Assembly (NCBI GenBank): GCA_015234065.1
Contig: JADFWS010000007.1
Coordinates: 1-34,251, forward strand
Direction of reading: 5' to 3'
Length of the DNA stretch: 34,251 bases
Source of the DNA: Candidatus Omnitrophota bacterium
Lineage (GTDB): Bacteria > Omnitrophota > Gorgyraeia > Zapsychrales > Fredricksoniimonadaceae
Part shown: one piece after another, positions 15,558 through 24,262 of the stretch
How the letters are laid out: every line of letters begins with the position of its first letter
Numbering within the stretch: the stretch's first letter is position 1
The notes under the pieces: model-generated
The model's database searches: none
The model's input: only the letters and a program-made list of their open reading frames with translations
What the model was told of the DNA's origin: nothing
Made by a program: the position numbers and the translations under genes

Positions 15558-16868
15558 ATGGGGCGGCACATGACCTTCAGGATGAAAATGTTATTGCCTG
15601 TGATATGCGGCCTTATGCTGCTGGCGGTATCCGGGTGCGGTAGCCCTGTCAAGCCGGTTGATCAGATCGAAGTCTGGCACTGGATGACCGATCGCCATGA
15701 CGTGCTCGAGCAGCTTGCCAAACAGTACGAGCAGGAAACCGGCATCAAGGTCAAGCTTGAACTCTTTGCCCCTTCGGATGCGTATACTCAAAAGATCATT
15801 GCGGCCGCCCAGGCCAATGTCCTTCCCGATATTTACGGGATCCTCGACAAAAAATCTATTGTAGCGGCATTTATTAAGGCCGGTTTTGTCATGGACCTGA
15901 CGCCTGCGTACCAGGCGAATAACGGGGCATGGGAGCAGTCGCTGTTTGCCAAGGCGCTGGAGACAACCCGTTTTGCCGAGGGCAATGCCAGCAAGGTCCC
16001 GCCCGGGTTTTATGGTGTGCCGATCGATACCAGCAGTATTCAGATGGTGTATAACAAAAACCTGCTGAAAAAAGCCGGGATCGCCAAACCGCCGGCGACA
16101 TTCGATGAATTCATTCTGGATATTGAGGCCCTGCGCCGCGTGGGCGTTACGCCATTCGTATCCGGTTTCGGTGAAATGTGGCTGCTTGATTGTTTTGCGT
16201 CGAATTATGCGTTTAACATCATGGGCGAGCAGAAAGTCATGCAGACGCTGCGCGGAGAGGTGCCGTACACAGACCCCGACTGGATCAAGGTATTGACGAT
16301 CTTTAAGACACTGCGCGATAAAAAGGCTTTTATCGAGGGCATTGTGACCAAGGGCAACAAATATTCCGAGCAGGACTTTGCGCTTGAGCGTGCGGCATTC
16401 TCGTTTAACGGGTGGTGGTGTGTGAATGTGTATAAGGGGATGAACCCCGGGTTATCGTACGGCGTGGTCCCGCTGCCGGCCATGGCATCGCCGTTTCCCC
16501 TCAAAAGCTGGGGAGGCGCTGGTTCCTGGTTTGTGGTGAATAACACGTCAAGAAATAAAGACAAGGCTGTTCGGTTTCTCCAGTGGTTGACGGCTAAAGA
16601 ACAGCAGGTCTTTTTATCTGAAAAAACATTAAACCTTCCGGCTAATCGTGAGGCGATCAGGATGATCCCCCCGGTGCTGGGAGATTTTGCAAAAGCCATG
16701 GATAATATGACCCATCCGACGATCTGGCCGGTCAATGAGGATCCACTGGTGATCGAGGCGTTTGACAAGGGGCTCCAGGCGATCATTATCGGCGAAAAGT
16801 CGCCGGAGAGCGTGGCCCAGGATGTCCAGGCTGTCAAGGCGCGGCAAATGGCAAAAGCAAAGAAATAA
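15558..16868 (+). CDS. Sugar ABC transporter substrate-binding lipoprotein
   Basis: Lipobox LLAVSGC; EVWHWMTDRHDVLEQLAKQYEQETGIKVKLE and FSFNGWWCVNVYK...GGAGSWFVVNNTSRNKDKAVRFLQWL match carbohydrate uptake family 1 SBPs. Confidence 0.9.
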   Translation: MGRHMTFRMKMLLPVICGLMLLAVSGCGSPVKPVDQIEVWHWMTDRHDVLEQLAKQYEQETGIKVKLELFAPSDAYTQKIIAAAQANVLPDIYGILDKKSIVAAFIKAGFVMDLTPAYQANNGAWEQSLFAKALETTRFAEGNASKVPPGFYGVPIDTSSIQMVYNKNLLKKAGIAKPPATFDEFILDIEALRRVGVTPFVSGFGEMWLLDCFASNYAFNIMGEQKVMQTLRGEVPYTDPDWIKVLTIFKTLRDKKAFIEGIVTKGNKYSEQDFALERAAFSFNGWWCVNVYKGMNPGLSYGVVPLPAMASPFPLKSWGGAGSWFVVNNTSRNKDKAVRFLQWLTAKEQQVFLSEKTLNLPANREAIRMIPPVLGDFAKAMDNMTHPTIWPVNEDPLVIEAFDKGLQAIIIGEKSPESVAQDVQAVKARQMAKAKK

Positions 16869-16880
16869 GAAAGTCGCGGC

Positions 16881-17804
16881 ATGGGTGCTCACGCACAGAT
16901 CAGGGCTCTGAAGATCCCGAACGCAGATATATATAAAAATTTTTTGTTCGTGCTACCTGCGGTCGTTATTTTTTTGCTGTTTTATATTTATCCGTTCTTT
17001 CAATTATTTTATGTGTCGCTGCATGAGTGGCCGGGCATTGGCCCCATGACGTTTGTGGGCCTCCAGAATTTTAAGGACTTGGCCGGCGATCAAATCTGGT
17101 GGGCGTCCATCGGGCACGCGGGGTATATTACACTCATTGCGCTGACGTTTCAGAATGCGCTGGCGTTCGCGCTGGCCCTGGCGTGCGATCGCGAGATCCG
17201 CATGAAGCGTTTTTATCGGGTGATCTTTTTCATTCCGCCGGTGTTGTCGGAAGTGGTTGTCGGCATCCTCTGGAATTGGGTGCTGAATGCCGGCCAGCAA
17301 AATGGCCAGCAGATCGGGCTGCTCAATGCGTTTCTTGTTCAGGCTGGTTTGCCGAATCTTGTTCATGGCTGGCTTTCTGATCCGAAAACAGCGCTGACGT
17401 GCATTGCGGTCGTGCATGCCTGGAAAGGTTTTGGCTGGGGTTTTATGCTGCTGCTCGCGGGCCTGCAGACCATTGACCGCCAGCTCTACGAAGCGGCCAG
17501 GGTAGACGGGGCCAGTAGCTGGAGAATGTTCTGGAATGTGACCGTGCCAATGATGTTCCCGGTGATCACGGTGGTCATGATCCTGACGATTTTGGGGTCC
17601 ATGCAGGTGTTTGTCCTTATTTTGTCGCTGGTGAATCAGGGCCTTGTGTATCATACGGAAGTTCCGGTGACGCGCATTCTGGGGGCCATGTCCGGGACAA
17701 ATCAGTTCGGTTATGCCTGCGCACAGGCGGTTATTTTCGGTGCTATATTGCTCACGGTTTCATTTTTGGTAAAGAAGTTGTCGGGGTTTGGAAAACAGGC
17801 ATGA
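16881..17804 (+). CDS. Sugar ABC transporter permease (MalF/UgpA-like)
   Basis: Multi-TM protein with EAARVDGASSWRMFWNVTVPMMFPVI (EAA loop). Confidence 0.9.
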   Translation: MGAHAQIRALKIPNADIYKNFLFVLPAVVIFLLFYIYPFFQLFYVSLHEWPGIGPMTFVGLQNFKDLAGDQIWWASIGHAGYITLIALTFQNALAFALALACDREIRMKRFYRVIFFIPPVLSEVVVGILWNWVLNAGQQNGQQIGLLNAFLVQAGLPNLVHGWLSDPKTALTCIAVVHAWKGFGWGFMLLLAGLQTIDRQLYEAARVDGASSWRMFWNVTVPMMFPVITVVMILTILGSMQVFVLILSLVNQGLVYHTEVPVTRILGAMSGTNQFGYACAQAVIFGAILLTVSFLVKKLSGFGKQA

Positions 17805-18652
17805 ATATATTCAACAGCAGATATGTTTTAGAACGCGTTGCCAAAAATACGGCCGTTCATATTTTTTTAATGGCAGCCGCCGCGGCGTGCCTGTTGCCGC
17901 TGTTCTGGATGATCCGCTCGTCGCTTATGTCGAACGCAACGATCTTTACGGATCAGGCGCTGTTCCCGCATGAGTTTAATGCCGGGAATTACGCGACGGC
18001 CTGGGTCCGGGGGAACTTCAGCGTGTATTTTTTGAACAGCGTGCTTTACACCGTGAGTGTTGTCGCCGGGATCGTCATGATCGCATCGCTGGCGGCGTTT
18101 GCGTTCTCGCGCCTGCGCTTTCCGGGCAGGGATGTTCTTTTTTATATGTTTGTGGCGGCGATGATGATCCCGCTTCCGGGATCTTTTGTGCCGTTGTTTG
18201 TCATGATGAGTAAACTGCATCTGACGAACAGCCCGCTCGGGTATATCCTGTGCATGATCAACGTGGGTTTGCCGCTGAGCATCTTATTATTGAAAACATT
18301 CTTTGATAAAATGCCGCAGGACCTTGAAGATGCCGCGCGTATTGACGGATGCAGCCGGGTCCAGATCTTGTGGCATGTGGCATTACCGCTGGCCCGTCCG
18401 GCAATCGCGGTGATCGTGATGTACAACACGCTGAATGTCTGGAATGAGTTTATTCTGGCGAATTTGTTGCTCAATGATAAAAGTCTTATGCCGCTGCAAA
18501 CAGGCCTCATGGCTTTTGCCGGCACGCATCAGGTGGATTATCCGGTCCTGATGGCGGGTCTGACGATTACTGCGATCCCGGTCGTGGCGGTGTATGTTTT
18601 CATGCAAAAGCATATTGTTAAAGAGCTTTGGACGGGGGTGCTCGTTGGTTAA
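17801..18652 (+). CDS. Sugar ABC transporter permease (MalG/UgpE-like)
   Basis: EDAARIDGCSRVQILWHVALPLARPAI (EAA loop); start overlaps the preceding stop by 4 bp. Confidence 0.9.
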   Translation: MNIFNSRYVLERVAKNTAVHIFLMAAAAACLLPLFWMIRSSLMSNATIFTDQALFPHEFNAGNYATAWVRGNFSVYFLNSVLYTVSVVAGIVMIASLAAFAFSRLRFPGRDVLFYMFVAAMMIPLPGSFVPLFVMMSKLHLTNSPLGYILCMINVGLPLSILLLKTFFDKMPQDLEDAARIDGCSRVQILWHVALPLARPAIAVIVMYNTLNVWNEFILANLLLNDKSLMPLQTGLMAFAGTHQVDYPVLMAGLTITAIPVVAVYVFMQKHIVKELWTGVLVG

Positions 18653-18656
18653 TTCG

Positions 18657-21002
18657 ATGATGCGTTATTTCTATTTTTGTGTGGCAGGTCTTGCGGTGTT
18701 GCTGCTTCTGACATCCGGTATTGTTGCGGGAAGCGCGTGCGCGGCGCCTGTTGTGCCGGCGGCAGTCGCAGCGCCGGACGACCTTGCGGGGGCATCCACC
18801 GAAGATCTCGTGAAGAAGTGCTGGGCGGCGTCTTCCAGAGGCGATTATACTGAAATTGATCGTGTGGTTAATGCCATGGTGGCGGCCTACGAGCAGCAGG
18901 CGATGGCGCTTCATGCGGAGTTGTCGGCGTTTCCGCCGGTGGCTATTGTCGGGAATTATAAGGTGATGAATGATGTGGCGACCGCGTTGTTTATCCGTGC
19001 CGAGGGGCTTATGCACCAGGGCCAGAATGACAAGGCCATTGCGGCGTTTCAGGATTTGATCAAAACATATCCGTATGCCCAATCGTGGGACCCCAGCCGC
19101 GGCGCGTTTTGGTCTGTGGCGGAAAAAAGCCGGGCCAGCCTGGACACGCTTTTGGGAAAGAATGAAGAAGATACGGTTGTACGTGTTAAGCCGACGGCCC
19201 CTGTTTTGGCCACGCCAGGTACGGACGCGGTAGTGGATTATAAGAAATACGGCTCCTTTCACAACGTCGGAACGCCGGAATATAAATATGTGATGCGTAA
19301 TCCCAATGAGCTGGCGAAAGCCGTGGGTGAGGGGATTTATCCGAATACCGGGGATGTACTGAAGAATCCTGCGTACAAGCAGGCCTATAAAGAAGGAAGG
19401 CTGAGCGGGTCGCATTGGGATTTTGCGAATACAAGGGACCTCGAGGCTGCGTATTTGAAATGGGCGACCGCGGCCGAAGACCCGGGTGTCAAAATGTTCT
19501 TTGTAGCGCTATCCTTTGAAAAGGGCGGGCTTTTTCTCGAGGCGATCAAGGCGTATCATGCGCTCATTGTTCATTTTCCAAAGACCACGGCCTGGACGTA
19601 CTGGCGCACCCCGTGGTATCCCGCGCAAGCGGCCATTGGCAAGATCAAGAATATTTTGCGTCGGCATCCGGAGCTTAATCTGGTCTATAAATACGGAAAA
19701 GTTGAAATTGATAATTCGGATGATAATGATGCCACAAATGACGTTTTTCATGTGTATCCGGGAGTTATTGAAACAAAAACTCTGATCGAGAAAGCAGAGG
19801 AAAAGCTTCCGACGGCTATTCGTCAGCGCCTGGGAAAACCCCGGAAGCATCTGGGTGGAAAGAAAGTTTCGCTCGTCAAATATGCGAACGGCCATTGGCG
19901 TATGTTCGTGAACAATCATCCGTTCATGATCAAGGCCATTACGTACACGCCGACCAAGGTCGGCCAGAGCCCGGATAATGGGACCGTGGAGAACTGGATG
20001 TTCCAGGACAGTGATAGTAATGGAAAGATCGACAGCCCCTACAAATCCTGGGTCGACAAGAACGGGAATAACACGCAAGACCCGGATGAACCTGTGGTCG
20101 GCGATTTTCAGCTGATGAAGGAAATGGGTGTCAATGCCATTCGCCTGTATCACAATAATCAAAAGATCAACAAAGAGCTCATGCGTGACATGTACAGCCA
20201 TTATGGCATTATGGTGATCATGGGCGATTTTGTCGGGAAGTATGCCCTGGGCAGTGGCGCTGACTGGTCGACGGGAACAGATTATGAGAATCCCGAACAC
20301 CGCCGCCGGATGATGGATAGCGTCGAGCAGATGGTCCGCGAGTTCAAGGATGAGCCGTATATCCTGTTCTGGCTTTTGGGCAATGAGAACAATTACGGCG
20401 TTGCGTGTAATGCGGATAAAAAGCCGGTGGCGTATTATAAATTCATCAATGACGTGGCGAAACGCATTAAAGAGATCGACCCTGACCGTCCGGTGGCCAT
20501 CGCGAATGGGGATATTCTGTATCTGGATATTTTTGCCAAGAATGCGCCGAATGTGGATATTTTCGGCGCGAATGTGTACCGGGGGGATTACGGGTTCGGT
20601 TCATTCTGGGATACGGTGAAGCGGGCCACCAACAAGCCGGCCATGATCACGGAATATGGGGCGCCGGCGTATGGCCGCGGCCTTACGCTCGACGAGGGTG
20701 AGGAAGCCCAGGCGGCGTATCATCAAGGCAACTGGCTGGACATTCTGGAGAACTCCGCCGGATATGATGACGGCGAAGGTAATGCCATCGGCGGTGTCGC
20801 GTTTGAATGGATGGACGAGTGGTGGAAGAATTATGAACCATCCAAGCATAACACCAAGGCCGACGTGGTCGGGCCGTTCGCGGGTGGTTATTATTATGAA
20901 GAATGGTTCGGCCTTGTAGGCCAGGGGGACGGGTCAAAAAGTCCTTATATGCGCCAGCTTCGTAAGGTGTATTATATGTACAAGGACCTGTGGAATAAGT
21001 AA
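18657..21002 (+). CDS. Exported glycoside hydrolase-like TIM-barrel protein with N-terminal helical/TPR-like domain
   Basis: N-terminal hydrophobic signal; MFVNNHPFMIKAITYTP...MGVNAIRLYHNN...FWLLGNENNYG...PAMITEYGAPAYGRG resembles GH2/GH5-like barrels with two Glu candidates. Confidence 0.7.
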   Translation: MMRYFYFCVAGLAVLLLLTSGIVAGSACAAPVVPAAVAAPDDLAGASTEDLVKKCWAASSRGDYTEIDRVVNAMVAAYEQQAMALHAELSAFPPVAIVGNYKVMNDVATALFIRAEGLMHQGQNDKAIAAFQDLIKTYPYAQSWDPSRGAFWSVAEKSRASLDTLLGKNEEDTVVRVKPTAPVLATPGTDAVVDYKKYGSFHNVGTPEYKYVMRNPNELAKAVGEGIYPNTGDVLKNPAYKQAYKEGRLSGSHWDFANTRDLEAAYLKWATAAEDPGVKMFFVALSFEKGGLFLEAIKAYHALIVHFPKTTAWTYWRTPWYPAQAAIGKIKNILRRHPELNLVYKYGKVEIDNSDDNDATNDVFHVYPGVIETKTLIEKAEEKLPTAIRQRLGKPRKHLGGKKVSLVKYANGHWRMFVNNHPFMIKAITYTPTKVGQSPDNGTVENWMFQDSDSNGKIDSPYKSWVDKNGNNTQDPDEPVVGDFQLMKEMGVNAIRLYHNNQKINKELMRDMYSHYGIMVIMGDFVGKYALGSGADWSTGTDYENPEHRRRMMDSVEQMVREFKDEPYILFWLLGNENNYGVACNADKKPVAYYKFINDVAKRIKEIDPDRPVAIANGDILYLDIFAKNAPNVDIFGANVYRGDYGFGSFWDTVKRATNKPAMITEYGAPAYGRGLTLDEGEEAQAAYHQGNWLDILENSAGYDDGEGNAIGGVAFEWMDEWWKNYEPSKHNTKADVVGPFAGGYYYEEWFGLVGQGDGSKSPYMRQLRKVYYMYKDLWNK

Positions 21003-21017
21003 ATTGGCAAATCGCGC

Positions 21018-21036
21018 GAAAGTATGGCATACTTTC
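21018..21036. promoter_or_regulatory. Perfect 19-bp palindrome (operator or short hairpin)
   Basis: gaaagtatg g catactttc: 9-bp arms, 1-nt centre, between the GH stop (21002) and the next gene (21090). Confidence 0.5.
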
Positions 21037-21089
21037 CCGTACATGCGACGTAAAATAAGGGTGTTTAAAAAATAACAGGAGGAGTAGAT

Positions 21090-22022
21090 ATGAAGAAGGT
21101 CGTGATCGTGAGTGTATTTGTTGCGTTTTTAGCGGTGGCGGGCGGCTTCGCGCGCGCAGAAGAAGCGGCGATACCCGTTGTCCCGTCGGGCGCGGCGCCG
21201 GTCGTTGTGCCTGCGGCGCAGGCCAAGGCGGCATATAATTTCGGAGACCATCGTTCCTCGACGCTGACGACGAAGGCGTGGGGCGCTCTGGCCATGAAAG
21301 ACCTGGACGGCGTTTTGGCGTATACCGGCAAGTGCCTGGAATTGTATGCGGCCGAAGCGGCCAAGATGCAGGCAGGGCTCAAGGAATTTCCGGCAGGCGA
21401 TGACCAGAAGATCTTTTCGTTCTGGGCGTTAAATGATGTGGCGACATCTGTTTATATTCAGGGTGAGGCGTATAATCGCGCCGGGGATAAGGAAAAAGCC
21501 AAAGCGGCGTTTGAACGTGTTACTAAAGAATTCTCGTTTGGCCAGGCATGGGATCCGTCGAAGAAGCTGTTCTGGAAGCCGTCCGTGGCGGCCAAAGACA
21601 AGCTGGATATGATGGCCAAGGGGATCGATCTTGATTTCAGCGATATGTCTTCCGCCGGGATCGTAAAGAAGGCGTGGGAAGCATCTGCGGCCAAGAATGT
21701 CGCGGCTGTTGAGGCGTATGTGGCCAAGAACCTCGAACTGTACGGGGCCAAGGCCAAGGAAATGCAGGCGGGCCTGACGGAATATCCGTGGGAATCTCCT
21801 GAAAAGATCCATTCGTTTTGGGCGCTGAATGATATTGGCACGTCACTGTTCGTCCTGGGTGATACGTACCGCCAGGCCGGCCAGAATGGCAAGGCTAAAG
21901 AAACGTTCCAGAAGCTTGTGAACGAATATTTCTACGCGCAGTGCTGGGACCCGCAGGGCTGGTTCTGGAAGCCGGCGGAAGCGGCACAGCAGAAACTGGT
22001 CGAGCTTGAAGCGGCCAAGTAA
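21090..22022 (+). CDS. Exported protein with two tandem TPR-like repeats
   Basis: Signal peptide MKKVVIVSVFVAFLAVAGGFARA; SD aggagg; two ~115-aa homologous modules (KAWGALAMKDLDG...WDPSKKLFWKP and KAWEASAAKNVAA...WDPQGWFWKP). Confidence 0.8.
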   Translation: MKKVVIVSVFVAFLAVAGGFARAEEAAIPVVPSGAAPVVVPAAQAKAAYNFGDHRSSTLTTKAWGALAMKDLDGVLAYTGKCLELYAAEAAKMQAGLKEFPAGDDQKIFSFWALNDVATSVYIQGEAYNRAGDKEKAKAAFERVTKEFSFGQAWDPSKKLFWKPSVAAKDKLDMMAKGIDLDFSDMSSAGIVKKAWEASAAKNVAAVEAYVAKNLELYGAKAKEMQAGLTEYPWESPEKIHSFWALNDIGTSLFVLGDTYRQAGQNGKAKETFQKLVNEYFYAQCWDPQGWFWKPAEAAQQKLVELEAAK

Positions 22023-22034
22023 TTGAAAGTATCC

Positions 22035-22700
22035 ATGTCAAAGATCATGTATCCTGTGATGGCCGCGGTTTTAACCGCGGCCATCCTGGGATGTTCCAGC
22101 CCTAAAGCTGTGCAGCCCTCTGTTAAAAAGGCCATTCCTGTTGCTGCGATTAAGCCTCAGTCAGGCGATACCAAGGCTTTTGAGCCGTTTTATGTGTACC
22201 GGGATAAATCATTTAGAAATCGTTTTACGCCTTCGGGTTACATGCCGACCGGAGAATGTGTTTCCTTGGATGATGGCTGGCAATATGATGTGAAAGATGG
22301 GAAAACCTGTGTTCGTATTGTTTATGATGTGGCCTGTTCTAAAGAGGGCCGTAAATGGATCGGTATTTACTGGCAGAACCCGCCAGACAATTGGGGTGGC
22401 AAGAAGGGTGGTTATAATTTGACAGGGGCGTCAAGGCTTGTGTTCTGGGCCAAGGGCGAAATGGGCGGCGAGCGTGTCGAAGAGTTTCGCGTTGGAGGCA
22501 TGGGCGCCAATCAGTTATATCCCGATTCAGATACAGCTTCGATCGGCCCGGTCATTCTTTCCAAGGAATGGAAAGAGTATACGATCGACCTGCGCGGCAA
22601 GGACCTGTCGTATATCAGCGGGGGCTTTGCGTGGGTCGCTAATGTGGATGGTAATCCGCATCACTGTACGTTCTATCTGGACAATATCCGTTACGAATAA
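22035..22700 (+). CDS. Lipoprotein with carbohydrate-binding / galactose-binding-like domain
   Basis: Lipobox AAILGC; LTGASRLVFWAKGEMGGERVEEFRVGG...ILSKEWKEYTIDLRGKDLSYISGGFAWV...TFYLDNIRYE resembles beta-sandwich CBM-type domains. A TTG start at 22023 is possible. Confidence 0.6.
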   Translation: MSKIMYPVMAAVLTAAILGCSSPKAVQPSVKKAIPVAAIKPQSGDTKAFEPFYVYRDKSFRNRFTPSGYMPTGECVSLDDGWQYDVKDGKTCVRIVYDVACSKEGRKWIGIYWQNPPDNWGGKKGGYNLTGASRLVFWAKGEMGGERVEEFRVGGMGANQLYPDSDTASIGPVILSKEWKEYTIDLRGKDLSYISGGFAWVANVDGNPHHCTFYLDNIRYE

Positions 22701-22715
22701 TCAAAAGATGTGAAT

Positions 22716-22766
22716 AAAATAATGCAGGGGACCCTGAGCGAAGCGAAGGATCCCCTGCATTATTTT
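22716..22766. terminator. Strong hairpin ending in a T-run; also a family B repeat
   Basis: Perfect 16-bp arms aaaataatgcagggga (22716-22731) and tcccctgcattatttt (22751-22766), starting 16 nt after the stop at 22700; loop contains ccctgagcgaagcgaagga. Confidence 0.75.
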
Positions 22767-22819
22767 GTCAGCATTCTTTTTACCTTTTACTTTTTACTTA
22801 TAAAAACTTCGCTTTTTCC

Positions 22820-22848
22820 TTGTACTACTTTTTCTCCTTTGTTATAGT
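22820..22848 (+). promoter_or_regulatory. Putative promoter for the coiled-coil gene
   Basis: TTGTAC (22820-22825), N17, TATAGT (22843-22848). Confidence 0.45.
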
Positions 22849-22889
22849 TGAGATTGCTTCAGTCAATAAAATCCATCAAGGGAGATATC

Positions 22890-24254
22890 ATGTCGCGGAT
22901 TGCCAAACAAAGTCTGGTGATTTTGGGCGTGCTGTTCGTTATCAGCGTCGGGGTCGCATTATTCGCCCTGGTGCAGAAACGAGCGCTCGAGCAGGAAAAT
23001 CAGGTTCTTCAGGGGCGCGTTCAGGAGCATGAAACAAAAGAGCGCACGTTGACGAAGCAGCTCCAGAAAATGGAACAGGATTCAAAGGCGCTGCGCGAAG
23101 ACCTTGAAAAGAAGAACGGTGAAGCGGCTTCCCTCCAGAAAAAAGTTGAAGATATCAGCAAAGAATCCGATCGCCTTTCATTCGAAGTGGATAAAGTCAA
23201 AGGTGAGCGTTCCGATCTTGAACAGAAAATGACGAATATCCGCAGTGAGCGCGATAATCTCATGAAGCAGGTCACCGAGCTGAAGAACCGTCCTCCCGTT
23301 GAAAAGATCGTTGAGAAAATTGTATATCGTGATAATCCGACTCCGCCTCCGGCCGCGCCTGTTGATGTGGCGCTTGCGGCCGCGGTCACTCCGGCGGTTG
23401 CGGAAGTGCCGGCTGATGCTCCGGCGCCAAAGGCGATCCAGGCCGGATCGACCTCTCCGAGAGACAGTGGCAACGAAGAATATTGGGCCAAGGTTGCGCG
23501 TGACAAAGCGGCCCTTGAGATCGAGCTGAACAGGGTCAAGCAGGAACTGAGCGGCACATCCATCAAGATCGCGGAACTCAAGAAGGCTAATTCCGATATG
23601 GAACTGGAGATCGGGCGCCTGCGCAATGAGCGCGAAGAGATCAATCAAAAGATCAAGTACGGCGAAGATCTGGCGGACAGCTTGTCTGTGGAACTGGCAC
23701 GGTCGCGCAATGAGCAGCGTGTTGTCCAGGATCATGCCGACAGGGTTAAAGACGAGAATCTTGGCCTGCGCACCGAGATCCGCCAGTTGTCCACGACCAA
23801 GGTCGCGCTTGAAAAGAGCATTGCCAAGTTGAGCGATGACAAGGGTACGGTCGAGAAAAAACTCGCTGAAACTGAAAATGTGATCCAGAACAGGATCGAC
23901 GAGATCTGGCGCATCAAAAAGGATATTGATTCTCGCTTTGAAGCGCAGAAAGGCACCAAACCTGGCGAGAGCGAAGTGGAGCTCGCGCCGATCGTGGTGA
24001 ACGGCGGCACAAAGGCTTTGGCGCCGCTGCCGGTTAAGAAAGAGGGTACGGTCGTCAGTGTCAATGAAGAGAATAATTTTGTGATCGTGGACATGGGCGA
24101 AAAGACCGGCATTAAGGTCGGTAATACCATGAAAGTCCTGCGTAACGGCAGCGTGATCGGCATGGTTGAGGTCATTCAGGTTCGGCAGGATATTTCTGCG
24201 GCGGACATCAAGCAGAAAACAGCGTCGTTCAAACCCGGTGACACGGTTAAATAA
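22890..24254 (+). CDS. Membrane-anchored coiled-coil protein
   Basis: SD aagggag; one N-terminal TM; long heptad-rich K/E/Q region; C-terminal GTVVSVNEENNFVIVDMGEKTGIKVGNTMKVLRNGSVIGMVEV beta domain. Confidence 0.7.
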   Translation: MSRIAKQSLVILGVLFVISVGVALFALVQKRALEQENQVLQGRVQEHETKERTLTKQLQKMEQDSKALREDLEKKNGEAASLQKKVEDISKESDRLSFEVDKVKGERSDLEQKMTNIRSERDNLMKQVTELKNRPPVEKIVEKIVYRDNPTPPPAAPVDVALAAAVTPAVAEVPADAPAPKAIQAGSTSPRDSGNEEYWAKVARDKAALEIELNRVKQELSGTSIKIAELKKANSDMELEIGRLRNEREEINQKIKYGEDLADSLSVELARSRNEQRVVQDHADRVKDENLGLRTEIRQLSTTKVALEKSIAKLSDDKGTVEKKLAETENVIQNRIDEIWRIKKDIDSRFEAQKGTKPGESEVELAPIVVNGGTKALAPLPVKKEGTVVSVNEENNFVIVDMGEKTGIKVGNTMKVLRNGSVIGMVEVIQVRQDISAADIKQKTASFKPGDTVK

Positions 24255-24262
24255 AGGGTCCT

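Noticed and set aside
19509-20300. Antisense ORF (263 aa, -) within the GH TIM-barrel gene
   Set aside because: Shadow ORF; the sense frame carries the recognisable enzyme motifs.
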